Positions 46,962-53,829 of a DNA stretch of 64,000 bases are shown here, piece after piece. A program made the position numbers and the translations under genes. Numbering within the stretch: the stretch's first letter is position 1; every line of letters starts with the position of its first letter. The notes beneath the pieces are model-generated. The model did no database searches. It saw only the letters and a program-made list of their open reading frames with translations, and was not told where the DNA came from. Where the stretch lies: NCBI RefSeq assembly GCF_003999255.1, contig NZ_CP034791.1:825001-889000 (forward strand), given 5' to 3'. The stretch is from Caldicellulosiruptor changbaiensis (GTDB lineage: Bacteria > Bacillota > Thermoanaerobacteria > Caldicellulosiruptorales > Caldicellulosiruptoraceae).

Positions 46962-48560
46962 ATGGTTAAAGTGAACCTAAGAAGGCCTAATGCGAACGAG
47001 GCAACTGGTACATTTAACCGTTCAAGAGATGTTGTTCCCATGTCAGGACTTTGTACAAGGTGTCTTGATGGCTGCGAAGGAGGCTGTGAGATTTTTTTAG
47101 CATCATTTAGAGGAAGAGAGGTTCTATATCCTGGACCATTTGGTGAGGTGACAGCAGGAGCTAACAAAAATTATCCTGTCGACTATTCACATTTAAACAT
47201 CCAAGGTTATGCAGTTGGTGCAAAGGGCCTTCCTGAAGGGGTTGAGGCAAATCCTGACACAGCAATCTTCTCAAACGTTGACACAACAACTGAATACGGT
47301 TGGGAAAAGAAGGTAAAAATGAAGGTTCCGATATTCACAGGTGCGCTGGGGTCAACAGAGATTGCACGCAAAAACTGGGAACATTTTGCGATTGGTGCCG
47401 CTATTTCAGGCATTACTCTTGTCTGTGGTGAAAATGTCTGTGGGGTTGACCCAGAGCTTGAACTCACATCAGATGGCAAAGTCAAGAAATCTCCTGAAAT
47501 GGACAGGAGAATTACTACATACAAGAGGTTTTACGAGGGCTGGGGCGAGATACTTGTTCAGATGAATGTTGAAGATACACGTCTTGGTGTTGCAGAGTAT
47601 GTCATTGAAAAGCATGGGCTTGACACAATCGAGCTCAAATGGGGCCAAGGCGCAAAATGTATTGGTGGAGAGATTAAGTTAAAAAGCCTTGAAAGAGCTC
47701 TTGAACTGAAAAAAAGAGGTTATGTAGTTCTTCCTGACCCAACTTTGAAAGAAGTGCAAGAGGCGTTCAAGAAAGGTGCCCTAAGAGAATTTGAAAGACA
47801 TTCAAGACTTGGTTTTGTTGAGAAAGAAAGCTTTTTGAAAGAGATAGAAAGACTTAGAAGTCTTGGATTTAAAAGAATCACTTTAAAAACTGGTGCATAT
47901 TCAGCTGTTGAACTTGCAATGGCATTAAGGTTTGGTGCTGAGGCAAAGCTTGACTTGATAACAATAGATGGTGCACCAGGTGGTACTGGCATGAGCCCGT
48001 GGCCAATGATGAATGAATGGGGAATTCCAACATTTTACTTAGAAGCATTGGCATATCAGTTTGCCGAGAAGCTTACTAAAAGAGGTTTCAGAGTTCCTGA
48101 CCTTGCAATTGCAGGTGGTTTTTCAACCGAAGATGGTGTATTCAAGGCAATTGCAATGGGTGCACCATATGTAAAAGCTGTTTGTATGGGAAGAGCACTA
48201 ATGATACCAGGAATGGTAGGCAAAAACATTGAAAAGTGGCTCAAAGAAGGTAATTTGCCAAAGACAGTTTCTAAGTATGGTACAACACCAGAAGAGATAT
48301 TTATCACATATGAAGAGCTTAAAGAAAAATACGGTGATGAGATGAAGAACATTCCGCTTGGTGCAGTTGGAATTTATACATTTGTGCAAAAGTTCAAAAC
48401 AGGTCTACAGCAGCTTATGGCAGGGTCAAGGAACTTCAGAATCTCTACAATCTCAAGAAAGGATTTGATTGCACTCACAGAAGACGCTGCTAAGATATCA
48501 GGTATTCCATACGTAATGGATGCGTACAGAGAAGAGGCAGAGAGAATTTTAGAGGAATAA
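46962..48560 (+). CDS. FMN-binding glutamate synthase-like protein
   Basis: A 532-aa protein with the FMN/4Fe-4S domain of glutamate synthase but no amidotransferase domain. Seen: an N-terminal cysteine cluster CTRCLDGCEGGCE, KVPIFTGALGSTEIARKNWEHFAIGAAISG, ELKWGQGAKCIGGEIKLKS, TIDGAPGGTGMSPWP and IAGGFSTEDGVFKAIAMGAPYVKAVCMGRALM. Related stand-alone proteins occur in thermophilic anaerobes and may be ferredoxin-linked oxidoreductases. Without a glutaminase partner nearby, glutamate synthesis is not certain. ATG 46962 (MVKVN) follows AAGGGAGG closely; the GTG at 46971 (MNLRR) is better spaced. Confidence 0.85.
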   Translation: MVKVNLRRPNANEATGTFNRSRDVVPMSGLCTRCLDGCEGGCEIFLASFRGREVLYPGPFGEVTAGANKNYPVDYSHLNIQGYAVGAKGLPEGVEANPDTAIFSNVDTTTEYGWEKKVKMKVPIFTGALGSTEIARKNWEHFAIGAAISGITLVCGENVCGVDPELELTSDGKVKKSPEMDRRITTYKRFYEGWGEILVQMNVEDTRLGVAEYVIEKHGLDTIELKWGQGAKCIGGEIKLKSLERALELKKRGYVVLPDPTLKEVQEAFKKGALREFERHSRLGFVEKESFLKEIERLRSLGFKRITLKTGAYSAVELAMALRFGAEAKLDLITIDGAPGGTGMSPWPMMNEWGIPTFYLEALAYQFAEKLTKRGFRVPDLAIAGGFSTEDGVFKAIAMGAPYVKAVCMGRALMIPGMVGKNIEKWLKEGNLPKTVSKYGTTPEEIFITYEELKEKYGDEMKNIPLGAVGIYTFVQKFKTGLQQLMAGSRNFRISTISRKDLIALTEDAAKISGIPYVMDAYREEAERILEE

Positions 48561-48592
48561 ATTTGAGATAATTTGATTTTTAGCCAAAAACT

Positions 48593-48640
48593 AAAGGGGC
48601 TGTTAACTAATAAATAAAGAGTTGCAGCCCCTTTTATATT
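48593..48640 (+). terminator. Intrinsic terminator after the glutamate-synthase-like gene
   Basis: AAAGGGGCTG pairs with CAGCCCCTTT across 22 nt, followed by TATATTTTG. Confidence 0.88.
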
Positions 48641-48706
48641 TTGACTTTATAGAGAATTAGTTCACATTTAACTTATTCCCTATTCTAATTTCAGTGGCAA
48701 ACTTTA

Positions 48707-48755
48707 ATGGCAGGGGCGGAGGGACTCGAACCCCCAGCCAACGGTTTTGGAGACC
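48707..48755 (-). repeat. attL: 3' half of tRNA-Trp
   Basis: Identical over 49 bp to 58673-58721. It contains the 3' part of tRNA-Trp from GGTCTCC (anticodon stem/loop) through the T arm to CCA, but lacks the 5' half, so it cannot give a functional tRNA. This is the left recombination product of integration. Confidence 0.95.
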
Positions 48756-48860
48756 AGAATTTTACATTTAACCTCCTAACACCCGCAAATCCTTGATTTT
48801 TCGGCATGGGATATTCTACCATTTAGCAGCTAACACGCTTGACCATATTCCCTATTTTTC

Positions 48861-48875
48861 ACCGACGGTCTTCCC
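48861..48875 (+). repeat. Left arm-type site (inverted partner at 58606-58620)
   Basis: ACCGACGGTCTTCCC; its complement, GGGAAGACCGTCGGT, matches 58606-58620 (GGGGAGACCGTCGGT) with one mismatch. In the excised circle the two would face each other across attP at about 105 and 52 bp, a layout like integrase or excisionase arm sites. Confidence 0.55.
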
Positions 48876-48916
48876 ACTTTTCATCAGACAGTTTGTCAAT
48901 TTGTGCTGGTAATTAC

Positions 48917-48945
48917 TTTATACCTTCTCATCAACAATCAGTCAA
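48917..48945 (-). promoter_or_regulatory. Outward promoter at the left end (possible circle-specific integrase promoter)
   Basis: On the minus strand TTGACT (48945-48940), 17-nt spacer, TATAAA (48922-48917). It points out of the element toward attL. When integrated it reads into chromosomal DNA beyond the tRNA fragment. In the excised circle the same transcript would cross attP and enter the integrase gene after about 285 nt. Confidence 0.65.
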
Positions 48946-49748
48946 TACCGCTTTTTTGTTCTCTATGTGTGCTGTTAGTTTTGCAATTAGGGGACACGAC
49001 AAGTATTTTCTGGCTTTGTGGTCGTTATTTTCGCTTCAAAGCCCTCTAAAAGCTCTCACAACGCACAAAAATGGATTGGCTTGCGGGTAGGATGAAATAT
49101 CCCATCCCTGCAAGGATTAGATTACGGGGATGTTGAATTTCACGCCCCCCTTTTGTTATCTCCTCTGTTTAATCCAAAATAGAAAGCTTAGTAAAACTTA
49201 GTAACACACCTTGCTTGATAACAGACAACGAATTTCGTCGTTTGTTAACAGCAACAAACAGTGTGGTATCCGCAAGTTAAGGATACCTCGCAAACCTTAA
49301 ACATTTTTAAACGCATACAAGCACACAAAGTTAACAACTTTGTAAACTATCAAAAAGGTTTGACTGGTAAAAGTGCAACTATGAATAACACTGTGTTTTA
49401 AAATGCTATTTTTCATTCCCAAAAATTTTTAAAAACTTGCGGTCGCATATGCAAGCCCCAGCCCGCTGGTCCTGATTGAAAAGCTGCAGAGATTTGCAAT
49501 ACCCTATCCCTATGAGATGACTTCCCAAATCAGAGATGCGTCTTTTTTAGGGACTCGGAAATCTCGGGATAGCTTTCAGGATGTCGTGAATTTCGACACC
49601 CTGAGATGTTAGCATTTGTTAGCATGTTCTCTTGATTTGGTGCTGCAAAACATAGTTCTCTATTGCATACTGCAAAGCATAAAGCTATAGTGAAAGTAAC
49701 CAGCAAAGCCTATTGGAATATTCTTGAGTGTAAAGTGATACTGTTTTA

Positions 49749-49780
49749 AAGCGTGGTCAACAAACCACGCTTGTTTTCTT
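49749..49780. terminator. Hairpin, terminator-like, in the element's left end
   Basis: AAGCGTGGT pairs with ACCACGCTT (9 bp, 6-nt loop) with TTTTCTTTG following on the plus strand and TTTAAAAC on the minus strand. Confidence 0.55.
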
Positions 49781-49797
49781 TGTATGGACATTCATAG

Positions 49798-49864
49798 CTT
49801 TTCCATTGTTTCCTTTTATTTATTAGGACATTTTGTCCCTTTAAATCTTTTCCATTGTTTCCTT
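49798..49864 (+). repeat. Duplicated 18-bp motif in the element's left end
   Basis: CTTTTCCATTGTTTCCTT occurs at 49798-49815 and 49847-49864 (49 bp apart). Each copy is preceded by GGACATT (49786-49792, 49826-49832). On the minus strand each reads AAGGAAACAATGGAAAAG, a ribosome site and ATG followed by a stop within a few codons. Confidence 0.8.
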
Positions 49865-50097
49865 ATCATTTCTTAGCATGCGTAAAACTTGAAATGCTGC
49901 CACATAGGGATTTGTCAGCTGCGACAAGCTTTCAAGAATGGTCAAGGCTGCCCCATTCCTTATTTTACATTATGCAGATGTCAAAAACCCGCAATATTAG
50001 GTTTCTCGATGGATGACAAGCTTTTAGGTGTGGTTCAAAGCGTAAAAAGATGTAAAATTCCACGTCTTGTTGGGATGTTCCAAGTTAGACCGCCCTT

Positions 50098-51033
50098 TCA
50101 TCCCATCAACTTTTGGACTGCACGCTTAATTTGGGCTTTGTAGCCGCTACCATACTTCTGAACCATCGCCAAATGTGAATAGCACCAAACAAAGTAGTCC
50201 TGAAGAAGTTTGATGTGGTTGATTGACAGCTTGTCGATGTGCCTTTCAATAAACTCTTCAACTTCCCATTTGGCAGCAAGAAGCTTCATCCTGTCCTGTT
50301 CGCCTTGTTGCTTTAAAACCCTCAGCTTGTCCAACTGTGGAATTGAAGACAAAACCTCAAGCTGTTTTCTTTTCTCCTCTCTATCAATAACAGTTGCCTC
50401 AACTGGTGAATAGCCAAAATTACTACCACTTGCTATGTGCACCGCTGGACAGGATATGAATACTGTCAAATCGTCAAGGTCTGCCTCAAACTGTTCTTGT
50501 CTCATTTTGGCTATTATCTTTCTTCTTGCTTTTCTAAACACCTTATCGCTGGCAGGTGGAGTTTTTCCTGTGGAGACGTAATATAAAACTCTCTCTTTTT
50601 CCTCATCGGTCAAAGTATCAAAATACCTTTGTAGCTTCTGTAGAGTGTCTTTTCTGATTACTTCCCTTTCAACTGAATAACCATCTGAGATTACATCACC
50701 AATTGTTGATGTGTCCTCTTCTGGTTCTTTTGATACTGGACTGTCCAAAGATATGGCAGAAGATAGCTTATATTTTGACAAGCTTCTTTTTATCTTGCTT
50801 TCAATCACTTTGCAAGCATAGGTTGAGAATGCTACTCCTAAACTGGGATTAAAGTTTTTAGCTGCCACAACCAAACCAAAGTAACCCTCAGAAATCAAAT
50901 CGTCAACTTCATACATGTAACCCTTAGGACATGGCATAAACTTGTTTGCAACGTGATACACAAGCTTTAAGTTGTCGGCAATTAGAAGCTGCCTTTGTGC
51001 GTTGTCAAGCTTTAAAGTTTTTGTCTGCTGCAT
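50098..51033 (-). CDS. Sigma-70 family-like protein of the mobile element
   Basis: A 311-aa protein. Residues 17-85 match sigma region 2: NLKLVYHVANKFM, VDDLISEGYFGLVVAAKNFNPSLGVAFSTYACKVIESKIKRSL. A region-3/4-like part follows (DTLQKLQRYFDTLTDEEKERVLYYVSTGK...KVFRKARRKI), but the final 120 residues are not like a standard sigma factor. It may redirect host RNA polymerase to element or helper genes. The start ATG 51033 lies 10 nt after GGAGTG and 29 bp past the terminase-like gene, so both share a transcript. It could also be a non-sigma regulator using the same fold. Confidence 0.72.
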   Translation of the reverse strand: MQQTKTLKLDNAQRQLLIADNLKLVYHVANKFMPCPKGYMYEVDDLISEGYFGLVVAAKNFNPSLGVAFSTYACKVIESKIKRSLSKYKLSSAISLDSPVSKEPEEDTSTIGDVISDGYSVEREVIRKDTLQKLQRYFDTLTDEEKERVLYYVSTGKTPPASDKVFRKARRKIIAKMRQEQFEADLDDLTVFISCPAVHIASGSNFGYSPVEATVIDREEKRKQLEVLSSIPQLDKLRVLKQQGEQDRMKLLAAKWEVEEFIERHIDKLSINHIKLLQDYFVWCYSHLAMVQKYGSGYKAQIKRAVQKLMG

Positions 51034-51062
51034 TTGTTATTAACACTCCTTTGGCTGCAAAC

Positions 51063-51548
51063 TTAGTTTACAACAGAAGTCTCGTCTGGTTCATGGAGTG
51101 CTTGGACAATTTCTCTAATCCTGCTAAGAAGTTGTTCGCTTTGGTCTTCTTTGTTCTCATCCAGTCCTAACGCTAAACGCTGCCCCTTCTGTGCTTTTTC
51201 CATGATGTTTGCCAACCTCTCAAGCACATACACGTTATACTTGCCTTCTTTGGTCTTAATGGTCTTCTCATCATGAAGGGCTGTCCAAACAAGCCGCAAA
51301 AACTCATTCCAAATCTCAACGTGCCATGTATTGTAATCGGCAGCCTTTTTTACTTGCTGCTGGAGAGTCTTCTCAAAAATAAGCTGGTTCTTCTCTCTGT
51401 TAACTTGCTGCTTTTCTTTCAACCAATCCCTTGCCTTGTTTCTCAACACTCCATAGTTAACGCCTTTTTCCTGTGCAAACTCTTTTAGCGTTCTGTAGTT
51501 GCCTATCATGAATTCACGCTTCAATTCTTCCCAATCATAGAAATGCAC
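51063..51548 (-). CDS. Small terminase subunit-like protein
   Basis: A 161-aa protein with an N-terminal helix-turn-helix (FYDWEELKREFMIGNYRTLKEFAQEKGVNYGVLRNKARDWL, about residues 3-43), a charged helical middle, and LERLANIMEKAQKGQRLALGLDE near residue 120. This combination is typical of phage small terminase subunits (TerS) of Firmicutes, which select DNA for packaging. No large terminase is encoded in the element, as in PICI satellites that use a helper phage's motor. The start GTG 51548 lies 5 nt after GAGGTGG. It is followed by the sigma-like gene. The assignment is from pattern, not a search. Confidence 0.62.
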   Translation of the reverse strand: MHFYDWEELKREFMIGNYRTLKEFAQEKGVNYGVLRNKARDWLKEKQQVNREKNQLIFEKTLQQQVKKAADYNTWHVEIWNEFLRLVWTALHDEKTIKTKEGKYNVYVLERLANIMEKAQKGQRLALGLDENKEDQSEQLLSRIREIVQALHEPDETSVVN

Positions 51549-51580
51549 TTAAACCACCTCAACCTTATGTTCTTGATTTG

Positions 51581-51610
51581 ATTATACCACGTGAAAAGTC
51601 TGCATGTCGA
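51581..51610 (-). promoter_or_regulatory. Promoter of the terminase-like/sigma-like gene pair
   Basis: On the minus strand TATAAT (51586-51581) is preceded, with 18-nt spacing, by TCGACA, a weak match to TTGACA. The gap 51549-51898 also holds a perfect stem GGGACATA/TATGTCCC (51838-51858), probably a terminator for the gene upstream, and inverted TGTCAT/ATGACA motifs around 51617-51655. I see no gene in it. Confidence 0.55.
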
Positions 51611-51898
51611 ATTTTGTCATATCGTTGTTATGAATGTGCAATGACAAAGTGTCATAGGCAAAAAGTAATTAGGATGGAATAAAGCGTACCGTCCCAAACC
51701 TGCAATGGAGACCACGATATTGGGGATACCTTGCAATAGCTGGGGATGAGTCGTCTTTGTCCTCACAAAGTCCACAATAGCACGGCATACCCACATACCC
51801 TATTTGAAACCGATTTCTTTTGAATACAAAATGAAAGGGACATATTTTATATGTCCCGACCTTTCCTGTACGTTTTAAAAGCCTTCTATGAAATTTCT

Positions 51899-52636
51899 CT
51901 ACTGGCTTTCTGCTGGCAAAGCTTCTTCCCCGCAGCCGCTACATAGCCACCTTTCCCATTCATCGTTGCTAAACCATTTGAAGGATTCACCGCAACGTGT
52001 ACACAAGCTGTTAGGAATAAGTCTCCCTGTCCCTAACGTTATACGATTTTTCCACTCTGGCACATCATTTTCGATTGACACACAAGCTACAAATTCAACC
52101 CTGCCCATTGCTTTTAAACACGGCAAACACACAAAGCCTTTTTCCTGTCCTTTCTCAGCAAACTCAAAATCTTTGCTGCCACATACAGGACACTTTGCAT
52201 TTAGGGAAGACTGTAGCTTTTCGATTTCCCAGTCTCGCTGTGCATACTTGACGAACTTTGTCCAAAGCTGCAAGTCAAATTCATTGGGCTTCTTCTTTGC
52301 AAACTCTTGTGATAACCTTTCCAGCATAGCCCAAAAGTGCCCTTCTTTACTGCAAAGTTGTTTTTCATAAGCCTTCTTTTTCAGCCTTGCAAAATAGGAA
52401 GGCTTTTGTTTTTTGGCAAACTCTCTTATCTCAAGGTCGGTCATTAGCTTTATAGTGTATCGTCGGTTAACTTGCTTATTTGCTGCTTTTGCTGGGTTAA
52501 CTCGGTTATCCAGCGTTGCAGCAGCCCTGCCTTCCTCGTTAACCGCAAGCGTCGGCAAGCTGGCAGCAACACCAACATTGCTTTTGGAATTTTCAGCAGC
52601 CTCTTCAATTAGGGAAAGCCAATCCCATGGTCGCAT
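51899..52636 (-). CDS. Double zinc-ribbon protein of the mobile element (unknown function)
   Basis: A 245-aa protein I do not recognise. The first 55 residues are low-complexity (MRPWDWLSLIEEAAENS...AAATLDNRVNPAKAANKQV). The middle is basic and helical (about 60-150). The C-terminal third has two zinc-ribbon motifs: CPVCGSKDFEF...CLPCLK and CTRCGESF...CSGCGEE. This suggests nucleic-acid binding. I use ATG 52636, about 9 nt after GGGGTGG. It lies between the initiator/iteron locus and the terminase-like gene, and could act in replication or transcription switching. The codon choice is more GC-rich than in neighbouring host genes. Confidence 0.6.
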   Translation of the reverse strand: MRPWDWLSLIEEAAENSKSNVGVAASLPTLAVNEEGRAAATLDNRVNPAKAANKQVNRRYTIKLMTDLEIREFAKKQKPSYFARLKKKAYEKQLCSKEGHFWAMLERLSQEFAKKKPNEFDLQLWTKFVKYAQRDWEIEKLQSSLNAKCPVCGSKDFEFAEKGQEKGFVCLPCLKAMGRVEFVACVSIENDVPEWKNRITLGTGRLIPNSLCTRCGESFKWFSNDEWERWLCSGCGEEALPAESQ

Positions 52637-52843
52637 GTGAGATACCACCCCTCTTTGGTTGCTAATTTTTGCCTTCAAGTTTATACAACGGCAGGAATAT
52701 GCAAAAAATTTAAATCCAACTTTTTTCTAATAGAGAGAGTTGTAAACTCTCTCTTTTAATTTTAATTTTAATTTTACCCGTTTTTGTACCCGCAAACCCT
52801 TGTCCTAACTGCATTTACCATTTTCTTCCCTACTATTTTCTGC

Positions 52844-52908
52844 AGGTACATACTACGATTTTTTATAGGTACATACTACGATTTTTTGTAGGTACATACT
52901 ACGATTTT
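52844..52908 (+). repeat. Three 23-bp iterons (candidate replication origin)
   Basis: AGGTACATACTACGATTTT occurs at 52844, 52867 and 52890, in direct orientation with an exact period of 23 bp (about two helical turns). No spacer separates the units apart from TTAT/TTGT. They lie 42 bp past the stop of the probable initiator gene. This is the classic arrangement of iteron-controlled plasmid or satellite origins. Confidence 0.88.
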
Positions 52909-52932
52909 CCCAGCTGATACCAGTGCCCTTTT

Positions 52933-52941
52933 TGTGCATAA
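52933..52941 (-). promoter_or_regulatory. DnaA box
   Basis: The minus strand reads TTATGCACA, a full match to TTATNCACA. It sits between the iterons and the initiator gene, next to the AT-rich palindrome GCATAATTATGC (52936-52947) that could be part of the unwinding region. Confidence 0.6.
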
Positions 52942-52949
52942 TTATGCGA

Positions 52950-53753
52950 TTATTTGCGTATATTTATGCAAACAATGTCTTTCTCGATTCTGTATGATAT
53001 TAGCCCCATACTTTCCAGCCTTATAAGTGCGTTTATAACCTTTTCCTTGCCTTCCTCTAATGGTAGTTCTGGGCAAATATCTTGTTGCACAAACTGTGCA
53101 AAATTGCGTTTATAAGTTTTGTTGCGTGTGCATTTGCCCATTAGGAAGTGGTAAAGTCTATGTGCTATCTTGTGTTTAACAAGCTGTTTAGCGATGTCCA
53201 AATCACCACGTGCAACATAGCCATTGTCAAGGTTGTAGCAAATTTCTTTGGCAAGCGTGACAGTTAACTTTGTTTTATATCCACGTCCTTTGCTGCCTTT
53301 CTGCGATATCCTATAGGAAGGCAACAGTATAAATTTTGCCACATCTCGCCTAAACGTCTTTTCGTTGATATAACCGTATCTTTCTACAAAAATCTTTGTC
53401 ATCATTAAACGGTCAAGTGATTGCAAGACTAACTTAACGTTTTCTGATTGTGTAACATCCAATCCTCGCTTTTTCATGATGTACTTTAGCGGTATTTCAA
53501 AGGTATCACCTTTTTGTCCTGTTTCCTGCCTATAAGTGGTCAAGATGTATAATGTGTTTATGTCGGCTGGTGTTAGCATGTAGTAGTTTGTACCAATCTG
53601 GACTTTACCGCCATCGTTTGTTTCATACTCATAAACAAGCTTACATTCTCGCCCTTGCCGTGGTTGTATGCTATCTTCCAGTAGGGAAAAGATGTTGATA
53701 GGTAAGTTTGCGTCTGTGATGTAAAAGTTCTCATTGTTTTGGTTGTTCATCAT
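52950..53753 (-). CDS. Probable replication initiator protein
   Basis: A 267-aa protein. It has a beginning NFYITDANLPINIFSLLEDSI, a middle with helix-rich segments (LTPADINTLYILTTYRQETG; IPLKYIMKKRGLDVTQSENVKLVLQSLDRLM) and a second likely winged-helix region (DLDIAKQLVKHKIAHRLYHFLMGKC...EGKEKVINALIRLESMGLISYRIE). This two-wing layout resembles plasmid RepA/TrfA-type initiators. Three iterons and a DnaA box directly downstream strongly support the role. I use ATG 53753 after AGGAGGGATTACA. It follows the primase-helicase by 76 bp. The family itself is not identified by me. Confidence 0.7.
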   Translation of the reverse strand: MMNNQNNENFYITDANLPINIFSLLEDSIQPRQGRECKLVYEYETNDGGKVQIGTNYYMLTPADINTLYILTTYRQETGQKGDTFEIPLKYIMKKRGLDVTQSENVKLVLQSLDRLMMTKIFVERYGYINEKTFRRDVAKFILLPSYRISQKGSKGRGYKTKLTVTLAKEICYNLDNGYVARGDLDIAKQLVKHKIAHRLYHFLMGKCTRNKTYKRNFAQFVQQDICPELPLEEGKEKVINALIRLESMGLISYRIEKDIVCINIRK

Positions 53754-53829
53754 TGTAATCCCTCCTATCTGTAGTTTTTGTTTTACAACGCCGCCTTGCC
53801 GATTCCCGTACAAGGCAGCGTATGATGAA

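Larger units (their letters stand above)
49265..49936 (-). ncRNA. Candidate large structured RNA in the non-coding left end
   Basis: The stretch 48756-50097 has no convincing gene but many inverted repeats: 49265-49287 (7 bp, GGTATCC/GGATACC), 49325-49343 (8 bp), 49504-49510 with 49566-49572 (7 bp, extended by GAGAT/ATCTC inside), 49576-49604 (10 bp with one mismatch), 49749-49772 (9 bp, followed by T-rich sequence on plus) and 49888-49936 (7 bp with an inner 5-bp stem). Such density suggests a folded RNA, most likely on the minus strand like the neighbouring genes. Large prophage-associated RNAs (GOLLD, ROOL) have similar contexts, but I see no proof of membership. Alternatives are an origin or packaging region. 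Confidence 0.4.

Noticed and set aside
48707-48755. Second tRNA-Trp gene
   Set aside because: Only the 3' half is present; the 5' half (acceptor strand and D arm) is missing on the element side.
48839-49090. 83-codon plus-strand ORF in the left end of the mobile element
   Set aside because: It has no ribosome site, no recognisable motif and overlaps the inverted-repeat region and the outward promoter; likely chance.
49889-50143. 84-codon plus-strand ORF near the sigma-like gene
   Set aside because: It overlaps the sigma-like gene on the other strand and a strong stem at 49888-49936; no ribosome site.
48756-51898. ORF-less group II intron or ribozyme
   Set aside because: The inverted repeats raised this idea, but I find no domain V-like hairpin or intron boundary motif.
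52844-52908. CRISPR array
   Set aside because: Only three repeats, directly adjacent with no spacers and with a constant 23-bp period; they fit iterons, and no cas gene is present.
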